Shown: positions 45,080-54,538, counted from the stretch's first letter. The stretch is DNA of 63,251 bases from Flavobacterium psychrophilum (GCA_945860385.1 CAMAQD010000019.1:1-63251), one strand, 5' to 3'. The notes: generated from the letters alone by a model not told the origin. Numbers and translations are program-made.

Positions 45080-45087
45080 TATTTTTG
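45080..45087 (+). promoter_or_regulatory. -7 box TATTTTTG for the hydrogenase operon
   Basis: TATTTTTG matches TAnnTTTG, 50 bases before the ATG at 45138. No TTG is present at 19-21 bases upstream, consistent with a promoter that depends on an activator. Confidence 0.5.
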
Positions 45088-45137
45088 ATACTTATTATAA
45101 TTTTTGTGAAATTATTAATTTTTTCAAACAACACATT

Positions 45138-46262
45138 ATGGAACAAAAGATCAAAACCAATGAAACGTATTACGAAAGTATCATAAGACAAGGATACAAT
45201 CGTAGAGATTTTTTAAAGTTTGTTGCATTTATTGGAGCCTATATGGGTGTAGAATCATCAGCTTTAGGGCAAATTGCCAAGACGTTATCTACAAAACCAA
45301 GATTGCCCGTGATTTGGGAACATTTTCAGGAATGTACTTGTTGTAGTGAATCATTCATTCGTTCGGATCATCCTATTGTTGCTGATATTATTTTAGACAA
45401 AATTTCTCTGGATTACACACTAACTTTAATGGCTGCTTCCGGACACCAAGCCGAGGCTGCCAAGAAAGCTACTATGGAAAAATACAAAGGAGAATACATC
45501 CTTTGTGTAGAAGGTTCGATTCCTATGGGCGATGACGGAAATTATTGTTGTATTGGAGGCAGAAGCGCTATCGAGATTCTAAAAGAAGCTGCTGCTGGTG
45601 CCAAAGCTATCATTGCTTGGGGAAGCTGTGCTACTTCAGGTTGTGTTCAGGCTGCAAAACCTAATCCAACAGGAGCTGTTTCTATCGACCAAATTATTAC
45701 TGATAAACCTATAATTAATGTCCCTGGCTGTCCTCCTATTGGCGAAGTGATGGCAGGAATTATTGTTCACGTGGTGGCTTTCGAAAGACTACCTGAATTA
45801 GACAACGCAGGAAGACCAAAAGCTTTCTATTCAAAAAGAGTGCACGACAGCTGTTACAGAAGACCTTATTTTGATGCAGGACTATTTGTCGAACACTTCG
45901 ATGATGAAAATGCTAAAAAAGGTTATTGCCTCTATAAAGTAGGTTGCAAAGGACCAACTACTTATAACGCATGCGGAAATATCAAATGGAACGGTGGCGT
46001 TAGTTACCCAATTCAATCAGGTCACGGTTGTTTAGGCTGTAGTGCCAAAGGATTTTGGGATGCAGGTAGTAGCTTCTATTCAAGAGACATAGCCATAGGT
46101 GGCGGAATCGAAAGTGATGCCGATACTTTAGGAAAAGTAGCTCTTGGCGCTGTTGGAGTTGGAGTTGTAGCTCACGCAGCTCTTTCTAATGTTTCTAAAA
46201 GAAAAGAATTAGAAAGAAGAATAGCGGAAGGAATCAAAGTGGAAGAAAAATTAAAAGATTAA
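45138..46262 (+). CDS. hyaA: [NiFe] uptake hydrogenase small subunit, six-cysteine (oxygen-tolerant type)
   Basis: 374 residues from the ATG at 45138. The earlier ATG at 45051 overlaps the operator and adds an unlikely leader. A Tat signal (NRRDFLKFVAFIG) exports it with the large subunit. The proximal-cluster cysteines include the two extra ones of oxygen-tolerant enzymes: C66-T-C68-C69, C164, C169 and C198 correspond to E. coli HyaA C17, C19, C20, C115, C120 and C149. The medial and distal cluster motifs (CLGCSAKGFWD and neighbours) are present. A C-terminal hydrophobic helix would anchor it to the membrane. Confidence 0.96.
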   Translation: MEQKIKTNETYYESIIRQGYNRRDFLKFVAFIGAYMGVESSALGQIAKTLSTKPRLPVIWEHFQECTCCSESFIRSDHPIVADIILDKISLDYTLTLMAASGHQAEAAKKATMEKYKGEYILCVEGSIPMGDDGNYCCIGGRSAIEILKEAAAGAKAIIAWGSCATSGCVQAAKPNPTGAVSIDQIITDKPIINVPGCPPIGEVMAGIIVHVVAFERLPELDNAGRPKAFYSKRVHDSCYRRPYFDAGLFVEHFDDENAKKGYCLYKVGCKGPTTYNACGNIKWNGGVSYPIQSGHGCLGCSAKGFWDAGSSFYSRDIAIGGGIESDADTLGKVALGAVGVGVVAHAALSNVSKRKELERRIAEGIKVEEKLKD

Positions 46263-46283
46263 CCAATCAAAAAATAATTCAAG

Positions 46284-48020
46284 ATGGCAGAAAGAATCGT
46301 AGTTGACCCAATTACAAGAATTGAAGGACATTTAAGAGCCGAAGTAGAAATTACTGACGGAACGATAAAAGAAGCTTTTTTATCCTCAACAATGGTTAGA
46401 GGTCTCGAAAATATAGTTAAAGGTAGAAATCCTAAAGATGTTTGGGCATTTGTCCAAAGAACCTGCGGTGTTTGTACAACAGTACACGCCACAACCTCAG
46501 TTAGAGCTGTTGAAGATGCATTGGGAATTAAAGTTCCGCCAAATGCTGAAATGGTTCGAAACATCATGACTGGAGCATTGTATATTCACGATCACGTGGT
46601 TCACTTTTACCACCTTCACGCCTTTGATTGGGTGGATGTTGTAAGTGGATTAAGTGCCGATCCTGTTAAAACTTCACAATTAGCCCAAAGTATTTCGAAT
46701 TGGCCAAAAAGCTCTCCGGGTTATTATTCCGATTTGCAAAAAAGACTGAAAAAATTTGTGGCAAGCGGACAATTGGGAATTTTTGCCAACGGATATTGGG
46801 GACATCCCGCAATGAAATTGCCGCCAGAAGCTAATTTGATGGCAACCGCACACTATTTGGAAGCTTTAGAATGGCAAAAAGAAATTGTAAAAGTCCATGC
46901 TATTTTTGGAGGAAAAAATCCGCATCCTAATTATTTAGTGGGTGGAATGGCTTGTTCAATAAACATTGATGATGCCAGCGGACTCAACGCAGAAAGATTA
47001 GCAATGGTTCAAAAATTGTTAATTCAAGGAAAAGAATTTGTTGAACAAGTCTATATTCCAGATGTATTAGCTATTGCTGGCTTCTACAAAGATTGGGGAG
47101 CAATCGGAGGTTTCCATAATTTTATGAGTTTTGGTGATTTCCCAATGCAAGGCTATAATAATACAGATAATAGTACTTTTAAATTCCCTTCAGGAGTAAT
47201 CTTAAACAAAGACTTGACTAAAGTTCATAATCTTGACTTAAGAGAATTAAAAACCGTTGAAGAATATGTAAACAATTCTTGGTACGATTATTCCGGTGAC
47301 GGAAACGCAGGAAAACACCCTTGGAGTGGTGAAACTAACATTCATTATACCGGTCCAAAACCTCCTTATACGCATCTTGATGTCAATCAAAAATACAGTT
47401 ACATCAAAACACCAAGATGGAAAGGTCAGGCTATGGAAGTAGGACCTTTGGCAAGAACATTAATAGGTTATGCCTCAGGAAGACCTGAATACAAAGAGAT
47501 TGTTGATGCTACACTTTCTAAATTGCAAGTTCCGGCTGCTGCCCTTTTCTCCACTTTAGGAAGAACTGCCGCAAGAGCATTGGAAACCCAATTAGTTGCG
47601 GGCTGGAATCTGGAATTCTTTGATACCCTTATCAATAATATCAAAAATGGGGATACTAAAATGGCGAATATGGACAAATGGGAAACTTCTTCTTGGCCAT
47701 CCGAAGCTAAAGGTGTGGGTTTAGTGGAAGCGCCTCGTGGTGCTTTAAGCCATTGGATTGTGATAAAAGACGGCAAAACCGAAAATTACCAACAAGTAGT
47801 TCCATCCACTTGGAATGCTTCGCCTAGAGATCCAAAAGGACAAAGATCGCCTTATGAAAGCGCTTTATTAAATACCCCTGTGGCTGATTCTGAATTGCCT
47901 TTAGAAATCATTAGAACCATTCACTCTTTCGACCCTTGTATTGCTTGCGCCGTGCATTTGTATGACGAACATGGAAACATCATCAATCAAGTCAATGACA
48001 TCTCGGTTTGTAATGTGTAA
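46284..48020 (+). CDS. hyaB: [NiFe] uptake hydrogenase large subunit
   Basis: 578 residues. The NiFe ligands are C61/C64 (RTCGVCTTVH) and C552/C555 (DPCIACAVH). The 20 residues after H558 are the C-terminal tail removed by the maturation protease encoded downstream. RIEGHLR is near the start. It oxidises H2 at the NiFe(CN)2CO site. It begins 22 bases after the small subunit. Confidence 0.97.
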   Translation: MAERIVVDPITRIEGHLRAEVEITDGTIKEAFLSSTMVRGLENIVKGRNPKDVWAFVQRTCGVCTTVHATTSVRAVEDALGIKVPPNAEMVRNIMTGALYIHDHVVHFYHLHAFDWVDVVSGLSADPVKTSQLAQSISNWPKSSPGYYSDLQKRLKKFVASGQLGIFANGYWGHPAMKLPPEANLMATAHYLEALEWQKEIVKVHAIFGGKNPHPNYLVGGMACSINIDDASGLNAERLAMVQKLLIQGKEFVEQVYIPDVLAIAGFYKDWGAIGGFHNFMSFGDFPMQGYNNTDNSTFKFPSGVILNKDLTKVHNLDLRELKTVEEYVNNSWYDYSGDGNAGKHPWSGETNIHYTGPKPPYTHLDVNQKYSYIKTPRWKGQAMEVGPLARTLIGYASGRPEYKEIVDATLSKLQVPAAALFSTLGRTAARALETQLVAGWNLEFFDTLINNIKNGDTKMANMDKWETSSWPSEAKGVGLVEAPRGALSHWIVIKDGKTENYQQVVPSTWNASPRDPKGQRSPYESALLNTPVADSELPLEIIRTIHSFDPCIACAVHLYDEHGNIINQVNDISVCNV

Positions 48021-48038
48021 CCCTTTAAATTAATTTTT

Positions 48039-48761
48039 ATGGCAATACAAGAATATAAAAGAGCCTACATTTGGCAACTGCCAGTTAGGATATTTCATTG
48101 GGCCAATGCATTATCAATAACAGTTTTAATTGTTACAGGGCTTTTGATTTCGCATCCACCGGGAATAATTTCTAATGGTGAAGCATCCACCCAGTTTTGG
48201 TTTGGATACATCCGTAAAATTCATTTTATGAGTGCTTATGTGATGGTCGCAGTATTGGTAATGAGAGTGTATTGGGCTTTTGTAGGGAATAAATATTCCA
48301 GTTGGAAAGTCTTTGTTCCCTTCGATAAAGAAGGATGGTCAAGTGTTTGGCACACATTGAAACACGATATTTTCCTTCAAAATGAAAAAGAATACGACTA
48401 CAAAAAAAGCATCTTCGTGGGACATAATGACATTGCTGCGGTTTCCTACCTTGTGATGTTTATAATGGCCTTAGTGATGATTTTTACCGGATTTGGTTTG
48501 TATGCAGATAATGCTACTTGGTTTCTTCCAAAAATGTTTGCTTGGGTTCCCGAATTTCTGGGAGGTGATATGAATACCAGATTGATTCATCACATAACGA
48601 TGTGGGGATTCATTTTGTTTTCTTTAGTGCACGTATATCTTGTCTTTTTCCACGATTGGTTAGAAGGACGAGGTGAAACCTCGGCAATGGTGAGTGGTTA
48701 CAAATTTGTAAGATCCGAAAGAACAAAGGCTACACCAAAGAAAGAACCAGTAAAAGAATAA
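48039..48761 (+). CDS. cybH: Hydrogenase b-type cytochrome subunit
   Basis: 240 residues with four transmembrane helices and the HyaC/HupC family pattern. Haem histidines occur in VRIFHWANA, KIHFMSAY and HHITMWGFILFSLVHVYLV. It takes electrons from the small subunit to the quinone pool. It is 19 bases after hyaB and is followed by a terminator. Confidence 0.95.
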   Translation: MAIQEYKRAYIWQLPVRIFHWANALSITVLIVTGLLISHPPGIISNGEASTQFWFGYIRKIHFMSAYVMVAVLVMRVYWAFVGNKYSSWKVFVPFDKEGWSSVWHTLKHDIFLQNEKEYDYKKSIFVGHNDIAAVSYLVMFIMALVMIFTGFGLYADNATWFLPKMFAWVPEFLGGDMNTRLIHHITMWGFILFSLVHVYLVFFHDWLEGRGETSAMVSGYKFVRSERTKATPKKEPVKE

Positions 48762-48782
48762 GTAAAATAAGGATAATCAAAA

Positions 48783-48812
48783 AATTCCCTGATCCTTTCA
48801 GGGAATTTTTTT
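48783..48812 (+). terminator. Terminator after the hydrogenase structural genes
   Basis: AATTCCCTGA (48783-48792) pairs with TCAGGGAATT (48798-48807) around a 5-base loop, followed by TTTTT. Genes downstream may be read by leakage through it, or from a weak promoter before 48840. Confidence 0.85.
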
Positions 48813-48839
48813 AGTAATTTTATACCTAAAAATAAAGCC

Positions 48840-49370
48840 ATGCAAGAAGAAATTTTTCCACACAAATCCGATAATTTTCATACCAATGGAAATGAAATTT
48901 TAATCCTTGGAATTGGAAATTATTTAATGGGAGACGAAGGCGTTGGCGTCCATTTTGTCAATACCCTTGACGAATCTGAATTTCCTGAAAACATCACCTT
49001 TATGGATGGTGGAACTGGTGGATTCCTGCTGATTCCTTATCTGGAAAGTCATCGCATTGCCATAATTATAGATGCCACAATGGATGGAAAAGAAACCGGA
49101 ACAGTTAGTCTTCTAAAACCAAAATTCTCCAATGATTTTCCACAATCCTTGAGCGGACACAACTTTGGTCTCAAAGATATGGTCGAAATTCTGACCATGT
49201 TCGATCGTATGCCAGACATTTATCTCTACACCATTACCATAGACAATATGGATCCAATGGTAACCGAATTATCTCCAAAAGTACAAGCATCATTATCGGT
49301 TGTAAAAACCAAAATCCTGAATTTATTAGCAGAATTAAAAACCAAAAAAAATAGCTTAATTGAATCCTAA
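48840..49370 (+). CDS. hyaD: Hydrogenase maturation protease (HyaD/HybD family)
   Basis: 176 residues. The conserved start ILGIGNYLMGDEGVGVHFV carries the nickel-binding Asp/Glu of the M52 family. It cuts the C-terminal tail of the large subunit once nickel is inserted. Its end overlaps the TTG start of hypF by 11 bases. Confidence 0.95.
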   Translation: MQEEIFPHKSDNFHTNGNEILILGIGNYLMGDEGVGVHFVNTLDESEFPENITFMDGGTGGFLLIPYLESHRIAIIIDATMDGKETGTVSLLKPKFSNDFPQSLSGHNFGLKDMVEILTMFDRMPDIYLYTITIDNMDPMVTELSPKVQASLSVVKTKILNLLAELKTKKNSLIES

Positions 49371-51642
49371 AAGGATAGAAATAACTATTTCCGGAAGGGT
49401 TCAAGGCGTTGGATTCAGACCTTTTGTGTACAATTTAGCCAAAAAATGTAATATAAAAGGTTTTGTAACCAACAATGAAAAAGGCGTTTTAATTTGCGCT
49501 GTGGCGGATGAAAATGTTTTGGACAATTTCTATGACCAAATTTTGATTCAAAAACCGCGAAGTTCCGAGATTACTTCTTCTCAAAAACGCACTATTCTTT
49601 CATCCGAAATATTCGATGATTTCGTGATTAAACCAACAACCACTAACCTACTCATTGATATTCCGCTAACTCCTGATTTTGCCATTTGCGAAAGCTGTTA
49701 CAATGAAATTCTGGATGCTAAAAACCCACGTTATTATTATCCATTCACCACTTGTACCCAATGTGGTCCAAGATATTCTATAACCAAAAAGTTCCCATTC
49801 GAAAGAATCAACAACAGCTGTGACGAATTTACAATGTGTGAAAATTGTTTACAGGAATATAAAAACAGCGACGACATTCGGTTTCATTCCCAAACCAATT
49901 CCTGTCCTAATTGCGGAATTATCTTAAAATTCACTTCCAATTCAGGAGAAATTATTTCCCAATCGAATGCTGAAATTTTCAAAATCATTGCCGAAAAACT
50001 GGCTTTGGGAAATATAATTGCCCTGAAAAATACCGCAGGATATCTATTGATTTGTGATGCCACAAACGAAGAAACCGTAAAAGAATTAAGAGTTCGAAAA
50101 AGAAGACCAACCAAGCCTTTTGCTGTTTTATTCAAAGACACAAATACAATTAGTAACTATTTATATATAAATAATTTAGAAGAAACTACATTAAGTTCCA
50201 CTGAAGCTCCAATTGTCATATTACCAATAAAAAACGCATTGGATTTAGTCGTAAATCAAATTGCCCCAAACTTGAAAACCATCGGTACGATGATTCCAAA
50301 TTCGGGAACATTGCAATTGGTTATGGCCAATTTTGATAAACCCATTATTGCGACTAGCGCCAATTTTCACGGTTCTCCAATAGCCAGTTCAGAAAAAGAA
50401 GTAACCAAAACCTTAAATGATATTGCCGATTATTTTCTGCACAATTCCTTGAATGTTTTGCATCCGCAAGATGATTCTGTGATGAAGTTTTCTGAGAAAT
50501 TTGCAAAGAAAATAATCTTGAGACGTTCTCGTGGTTTTGCTCCCAATGTATTGGATTTTAAAATGCCTGAATGCAATGAAAAAATTCTCTGTTTTGGTAG
50601 CGATTTGAAAAACACCATCACCATTTTACCCAACAGCAATTGCTATACGAGCGAATACATTGGCGATTTAGAAAATTATGACACCTATTTGCGATACGAA
50701 AAAACAATCGAAAACTACCATAAAATATTCAATTTTGAACCTGAAATAGTCCTATTCGATGCACATCCCAAATACATAAGTTCCCAATTAGCTGAAAGTA
50801 TCATCCATCCGGAAAACGAAATTCAATATCATAAAATTCAACACCACAAAGCCCATTTTGCTGCGATTCTTGGCGAAAAAAACCTGTGGAAGACCAACGG
50901 TAAAATTCTGGGAGTTATTTGGGACGGAATTGGTTATGGTGAAGACGAGCAAATCTGGGGCGGAGAATTTTTTGAATACCAAAACAACGAAATGAAACGT
51001 TTGGGACGTTTAGATTATTATCCTTGGGTTTTGGGCGATAAAATGTCTAAAAATCCAAAGATTTCGGCTTTATCTATAAGTGATTCCAATCCTTTTTTTA
51101 GAACCTATTTTGATGACAACGAATGGGCTATTTATTCCAAAACGATTCAAAATCCAAGGATAACTACTTCGTCAATGGGACGCTTGTTTGATGCCATTGG
51201 ATTTATACTAGGATTTCATCAACCCATTTATTTTGAAGGGGAAGCTGCCATTTATTTGGAAAAATTAGCCCAAAAATACTATTCGGCTACTGAAAATAAA
51301 CTCGTTGATTATCTTGAAAATAGTAATTTAGTTGACAATTATATTCCAACAAAACTACTTTTTGACATCATTCTTGAACAACAGCAAAAAGGCATTTCAG
51401 TTGGTGAAATTGCTGCAAACTTTCATTACACTTTAATTAAGTGCATCGAAAAAGTGGCTTCAAACAATAAAATTCATACATTAGCATTCAGTGGCGGCGT
51501 TTTTCAAAATTCGGTGCTTGTAGATATGATTTATGAATTTTTAGCCAACAATTTTGAGGTGCATCTGCACGAAAACCTGTCTCCCAATGACGAGAATATT
51601 TCTTTCGGACAATTGAATTATTACCTAAATATTAAAAATTAA
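49360..51642 (+). CDS. hypF: Carbamoyltransferase HypF
   Basis: 760 residues. In order: an acylphosphatase domain (RVQGVGFRPFVYNLA), two zinc-finger pairs (CESCYNEI, CTQCGPRY, CENCLQEY, CPNCG), a YrdC-like domain, and a Kae1-like carbamoyltransferase domain (HHKAHFAA, GVIWDGIGYGED, FSGGVFQNSVL). It makes the carbamoyl precursor of cyanide for HypE. There is no ATG in frame near the start and an in-frame TAA lies just upstream, so TTG (49360) is the start. Confidence 0.96.
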   Translation: MNPKRIEITISGRVQGVGFRPFVYNLAKKCNIKGFVTNNEKGVLICAVADENVLDNFYDQILIQKPRSSEITSSQKRTILSSEIFDDFVIKPTTTNLLIDIPLTPDFAICESCYNEILDAKNPRYYYPFTTCTQCGPRYSITKKFPFERINNSCDEFTMCENCLQEYKNSDDIRFHSQTNSCPNCGIILKFTSNSGEIISQSNAEIFKIIAEKLALGNIIALKNTAGYLLICDATNEETVKELRVRKRRPTKPFAVLFKDTNTISNYLYINNLEETTLSSTEAPIVILPIKNALDLVVNQIAPNLKTIGTMIPNSGTLQLVMANFDKPIIATSANFHGSPIASSEKEVTKTLNDIADYFLHNSLNVLHPQDDSVMKFSEKFAKKIILRRSRGFAPNVLDFKMPECNEKILCFGSDLKNTITILPNSNCYTSEYIGDLENYDTYLRYEKTIENYHKIFNFEPEIVLFDAHPKYISSQLAESIIHPENEIQYHKIQHHKAHFAAILGEKNLWKTNGKILGVIWDGIGYGEDEQIWGGEFFEYQNNEMKRLGRLDYYPWVLGDKMSKNPKISALSISDSNPFFRTYFDDNEWAIYSKTIQNPRITTSSMGRLFDAIGFILGFHQPIYFEGEAAIYLEKLAQKYYSATENKLVDYLENSNLVDNYIPTKLLFDIILEQQQKGISVGEIAANFHYTLIKCIEKVASNNKIHTLAFSGGVFQNSVLVDMIYEFLANNFEVHLHENLSPNDENISFGQLNYYLNIKN

Positions 51643-51652
51643 TTTCAAAATA

Positions 51653-52282
51653 ATGAATATAAACGAACTATTAGGAACGATCGGAAAAACGGAGGAATCA
51701 GATAAAATTTCCTATTCGGCTGGAGTAATTATGGCACAAAGCCTCAAAGACATTGGGTTTGATGAAATCAAATACGATGATTATTTGGAAGGTATGAAGT
51801 CCGTTTTTAATGATTCTTACCCAAAGATTTCCCAAAAACAAGCCATCGCAATTTTTCAAAACTATGTGGCTTTGCTTCAGGAAGATTTGAAAGATAAAAA
51901 TGCCGAATTAGGAAAACTATTTTTGGAAGAAAATGCTAAGAAAGAAGGCGTAATCACACTCGAAAGTGGTTTGCAGTTCGAAATTCTGGAACAAGGAACT
52001 GGAGATATTCCTACCATCAACGACACCGTAAAAGTAATCTACGAAGGTAGTTTATTAAACAAAGATGTTTTCGATTCGACCAAAGATACCGGAGCTATAG
52101 ACTTGCAATTGGCCGAAACTATATTGGCTTGGCAAGAAGCTTTGTTATTGATGCCAGTAGGTTCACGCTGGAAATTATACATTCCGCATCATTTAGCTTA
52201 CGGAGAATATGGCGCACAACCCATGATTCAACCGAATTCTACTTTGATTTTTATTATTGAACTGTTGGAGATTGTAAAATAA
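51653..52282 (+). CDS. FKBP-type peptidyl-prolyl isomerase, cytoplasmic
   Basis: 209 residues. An N-terminal Mip/FkpA-like dimerisation region (1-95) is followed by an FKBP domain (about 110-209: VKVIYEGSLLNKDVFDST, PVGSRWKLYIPHHLAYGE, STLIFIIELLEI). There is no signal peptide or lipobox, so it is probably cytoplasmic. It starts 10 bases after hypF inside the maturation operon. E. coli uses the FKBP protein SlyD in nickel delivery with HypB. This one lacks SlyD's metal-binding tail, so a similar role is only inferred. Confidence 0.85.
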   Translation: MNINELLGTIGKTEESDKISYSAGVIMAQSLKDIGFDEIKYDDYLEGMKSVFNDSYPKISQKQAIAIFQNYVALLQEDLKDKNAELGKLFLEENAKKEGVITLESGLQFEILEQGTGDIPTINDTVKVIYEGSLLNKDVFDSTKDTGAIDLQLAETILAWQEALLLMPVGSRWKLYIPHHLAYGEYGAQPMIQPNSTLIFIIELLEIVK

Positions 52283-52299
52283 ATCATAACCTTTAAATT

Positions 52300-52716
52300 A
52301 TGACTAAAAATGATTTTAAGTACGCAGCGATTACCTTGCTATTGATAAACATTTGGACTTCGTATATTTTTTTTGGTTATTACAACGATGCTGAAGTGCT
52401 TAGAGGATTTGGCCTCTTGTATTTTTTTATTTTCACCGTCTATTTTGCTATTGGAATGGGAATTATTTTATTCATTTCTAGATTGCTTTATTTCAAAAAA
52501 GACAAGAAGAATAAATTAATAAATAATTTTTTCTATGTTTTTACTGGTATCTTTAACATTAATCTTTTTATAATTTGGATAATATCCAGTATCTTACACA
52601 TGTTGAGCTTGGATTATGAAACTGTATTTTTTCCAATTTTAAACCTACTCATTTCAACATTAATTTTTATTGACATTTATAAATTCAGAAAAATAAACAA
52701 TTTAGAATTAAAATAA
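52300..52716 (+). CDS. Four-helix membrane protein, hypothetical
   Basis: 138 residues with about four transmembrane helices separated by short lysine-rich loops (YFKKDKKNKLINN). There is no catalytic motif. It lies between the FKBP gene and hypD, 17 and 5 bases away, so it is transcribed with them. I do not recognise the family. It may serve hydrogenase assembly or be an unrelated insertion. Confidence 0.7.
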   Translation: MTKNDFKYAAITLLLINIWTSYIFFGYYNDAEVLRGFGLLYFFIFTVYFAIGMGIILFISRLLYFKKDKKNKLINNFFYVFTGIFNINLFIIWIISSILHMLSLDYETVFFPILNLLISTLIFIDIYKFRKINNLELK

Positions 52717-52721
52717 TTCCA

Positions 52722-53801
52722 ATGAAATACCTAACCGAATACAGAAATCCTGAGCTTGTAAAGCACTATATCGCCGAGATTGGTAAAATCATTACCAAAC
52801 CGTGGAATATTATGGAAATTTGTGGCGGTCAAACCCATTCTTTGGTCAAAAACGGTTTATTGGATTTGCTTCCCAAAGAAGTGAGAATGATTCACGGTCC
52901 TGGTTGCCCGGTTTGCGTCACTCCTATTTCATTGATTGACAAAGCGATTGAACTCCTGAAACAAGGCGTGATTGTTTGCTCTTTTGGCGATATGATTAGG
53001 GTTCCGGGTTCTACAAAAAGTTTACTTCAAGCCAAAGCCGATGGTGGCGATTTAAGAATTCTATATTCGCCTCTCGAAGCCGTCAATATTGCTGCGGCAA
53101 ACCCTGATAAAGAAGTAGTTTTCTTTGCTGTGGGTTTCGAAACCACCGCTCCAAGCAATGCGCTATCGGTAATTCACGCTGCTAAATTGGGAATAAATAA
53201 TTACTCAATTTTGGTTTCTCACGTTTTGGTTCCACCCGCAATGGAAGCCATTTTATCGGACGAATTTTGTACTATCGATGCGTTTTTAGCAGCAGGACAC
53301 GTTTGTACGATTATGGGATTAGACGAATACCATCCGATAGCTGCGAAATATAAAATTCCGCTTGTAGTCACAGGTTTCGAACCAGCCGATTTGGTGCAAG
53401 GCATTTATCACGCTGTAGTTCAATTGGAAAATGGCGACTATTTTGTGGACAATCAATACAAACGAATGGTCAAACCAGAAGGCAATCTTAAAGCCAAAGA
53501 AGTGATTTATGATGTTTTCGAAATTGGCGAACAAGAATGGCGTGGTATCGGAAAAATTCCGGAAAGCGGCTTTGTTATGACCGAAAAATACCAAAAATAC
53601 GATGCCAATAAAAAGTTTTCCATCGAAGTATCACATAGTGAAAAAGATAAAAACTGCATTGCTGGTGAAATCCTGAAAGGCATCAAAAAACCACACGAAT
53701 GTCCTGAGTTTGGCAAAAACTGCAAGCCGTCGAATCCGCTTGGTGCACCTATGGTTTCGTCTGAAGGAGCTTGTGCAGCGTATTATCACTATTCCATTTA
53801 A
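52722..53801 (+). CDS. hypD: Hydrogenase maturation protein HypD
   Basis: 359 residues. It has the conserved motifs CGGQTHS, GPGCPVCVTP and GFETTAPSNA, and iron-sulfur cysteines in the C-terminal region (CPEFGKNCKPSNPLGAPMVSSEGACAAYY). It forms the Fe(CN)2CO carrier complex with HypC. It is followed 5 bases later by a nickel permease. Confidence 0.97.
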   Translation: MKYLTEYRNPELVKHYIAEIGKIITKPWNIMEICGGQTHSLVKNGLLDLLPKEVRMIHGPGCPVCVTPISLIDKAIELLKQGVIVCSFGDMIRVPGSTKSLLQAKADGGDLRILYSPLEAVNIAAANPDKEVVFFAVGFETTAPSNALSVIHAAKLGINNYSILVSHVLVPPAMEAILSDEFCTIDAFLAAGHVCTIMGLDEYHPIAAKYKIPLVVTGFEPADLVQGIYHAVVQLENGDYFVDNQYKRMVKPEGNLKAKEVIYDVFEIGEQEWRGIGKIPESGFVMTEKYQKYDANKKFSIEVSHSEKDKNCIAGEILKGIKKPHECPEFGKNCKPSNPLGAPMVSSEGACAAYYHYSI

Positions 53802-53806
53802 AAGAT

Positions 53807-54517
53807 ATGATAGGATTTATTATTACGGCTTATGCTGGCTTGGAACACGCTTTTGAAGCCGATCATTTACTAGCTGTAAATAGTTTAGTAACCAACAGAA
53901 ATACGCTCAAAGAATCGGTAAAAGATGGTATGTTTTGGGGAATTGGTCACACGTTGACCATTTTCGTAGTAGCCGTTTTGATGATTGGTTTTAAAGTAGC
54001 TGTGAGTGAATCTGTTTTCAATTATCTCGAAGCGACCGTTGGATTGATGTTGGTTTTTTTGGGCATTTATCGAATGTCGAAGTTATTCAAAAAAAACACT
54101 CACTCCCACACTTATTCGCACAGTCACACACTTTCCAAAACAGACCCTAAAAGTCATTTGCATTCGCATACCTATACCCATTCGCATAGAATTACAACTT
54201 CAAATCACACGCATCCCAACAAATCAAATAGTTTTAGTGCCGCTTTTGGAGTCGGTTTGGTTCACGGTTTGGCAGGAAGCGGAGCGCTGGTAGTCCTGGT
54301 ACTTTCACAAATGAAATCCACTTTAGAAGGATTATTGTATATTTTAATTTTCGGACTAGGTTCTATAATCGGTATGTTTATTGCCTCGGGATTATTTAGT
54401 CTTCCGTATGGAAAATCAATTTTAAAATCTCAAAAGCTACAATTCGTGCTTATTATCATTTCTTCACTCCTTTGTATTTTGTATGGCAGTAAAGTGATGT
54501 ATGAAAATCTAATCTGA
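53807..54517 (+). CDS. Nickel permease (NiCoT/UreH-like), histidine-rich loop
   Basis: About 236 residues from the ATG at 53807; the frame from 53771 overlaps hypD and is rejected. It has about six transmembrane helices. The nickel signature H14-x4-D19-H20 (EHAFEADHLL) lies in the first helix. A central loop (NTHSHTYSHSHTLSKTDPK and following) is rich in histidine. It probably supplies nickel for the hydrogenase; export of excess nickel (RcnA-like) is an alternative. It is last in the operon. Confidence 0.85.
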   Translation: MIGFIITAYAGLEHAFEADHLLAVNSLVTNRNTLKESVKDGMFWGIGHTLTIFVVAVLMIGFKVAVSESVFNYLEATVGLMLVFLGIYRMSKLFKKNTHSHTYSHSHTLSKTDPKSHLHSHTYTHSHRITTSNHTHPNKSNSFSAAFGVGLVHGLAGSGALVVLVLSQMKSTLEGLLYILIFGLGSIIGMFIASGLFSLPYGKSILKSQKLQFVLIIISSLLCILYGSKVMYENLI

Positions 54518-54538
54518 AAAGATTTTATTCATTAAAAA

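Noticed and set aside
45051..45137. Upstream ATG giving a longer hydrogenase small subunit
   Set aside because: The added 29 residues overlap the palindromic operator and the -7 box. The Tat leader fits the ATG at 45138.
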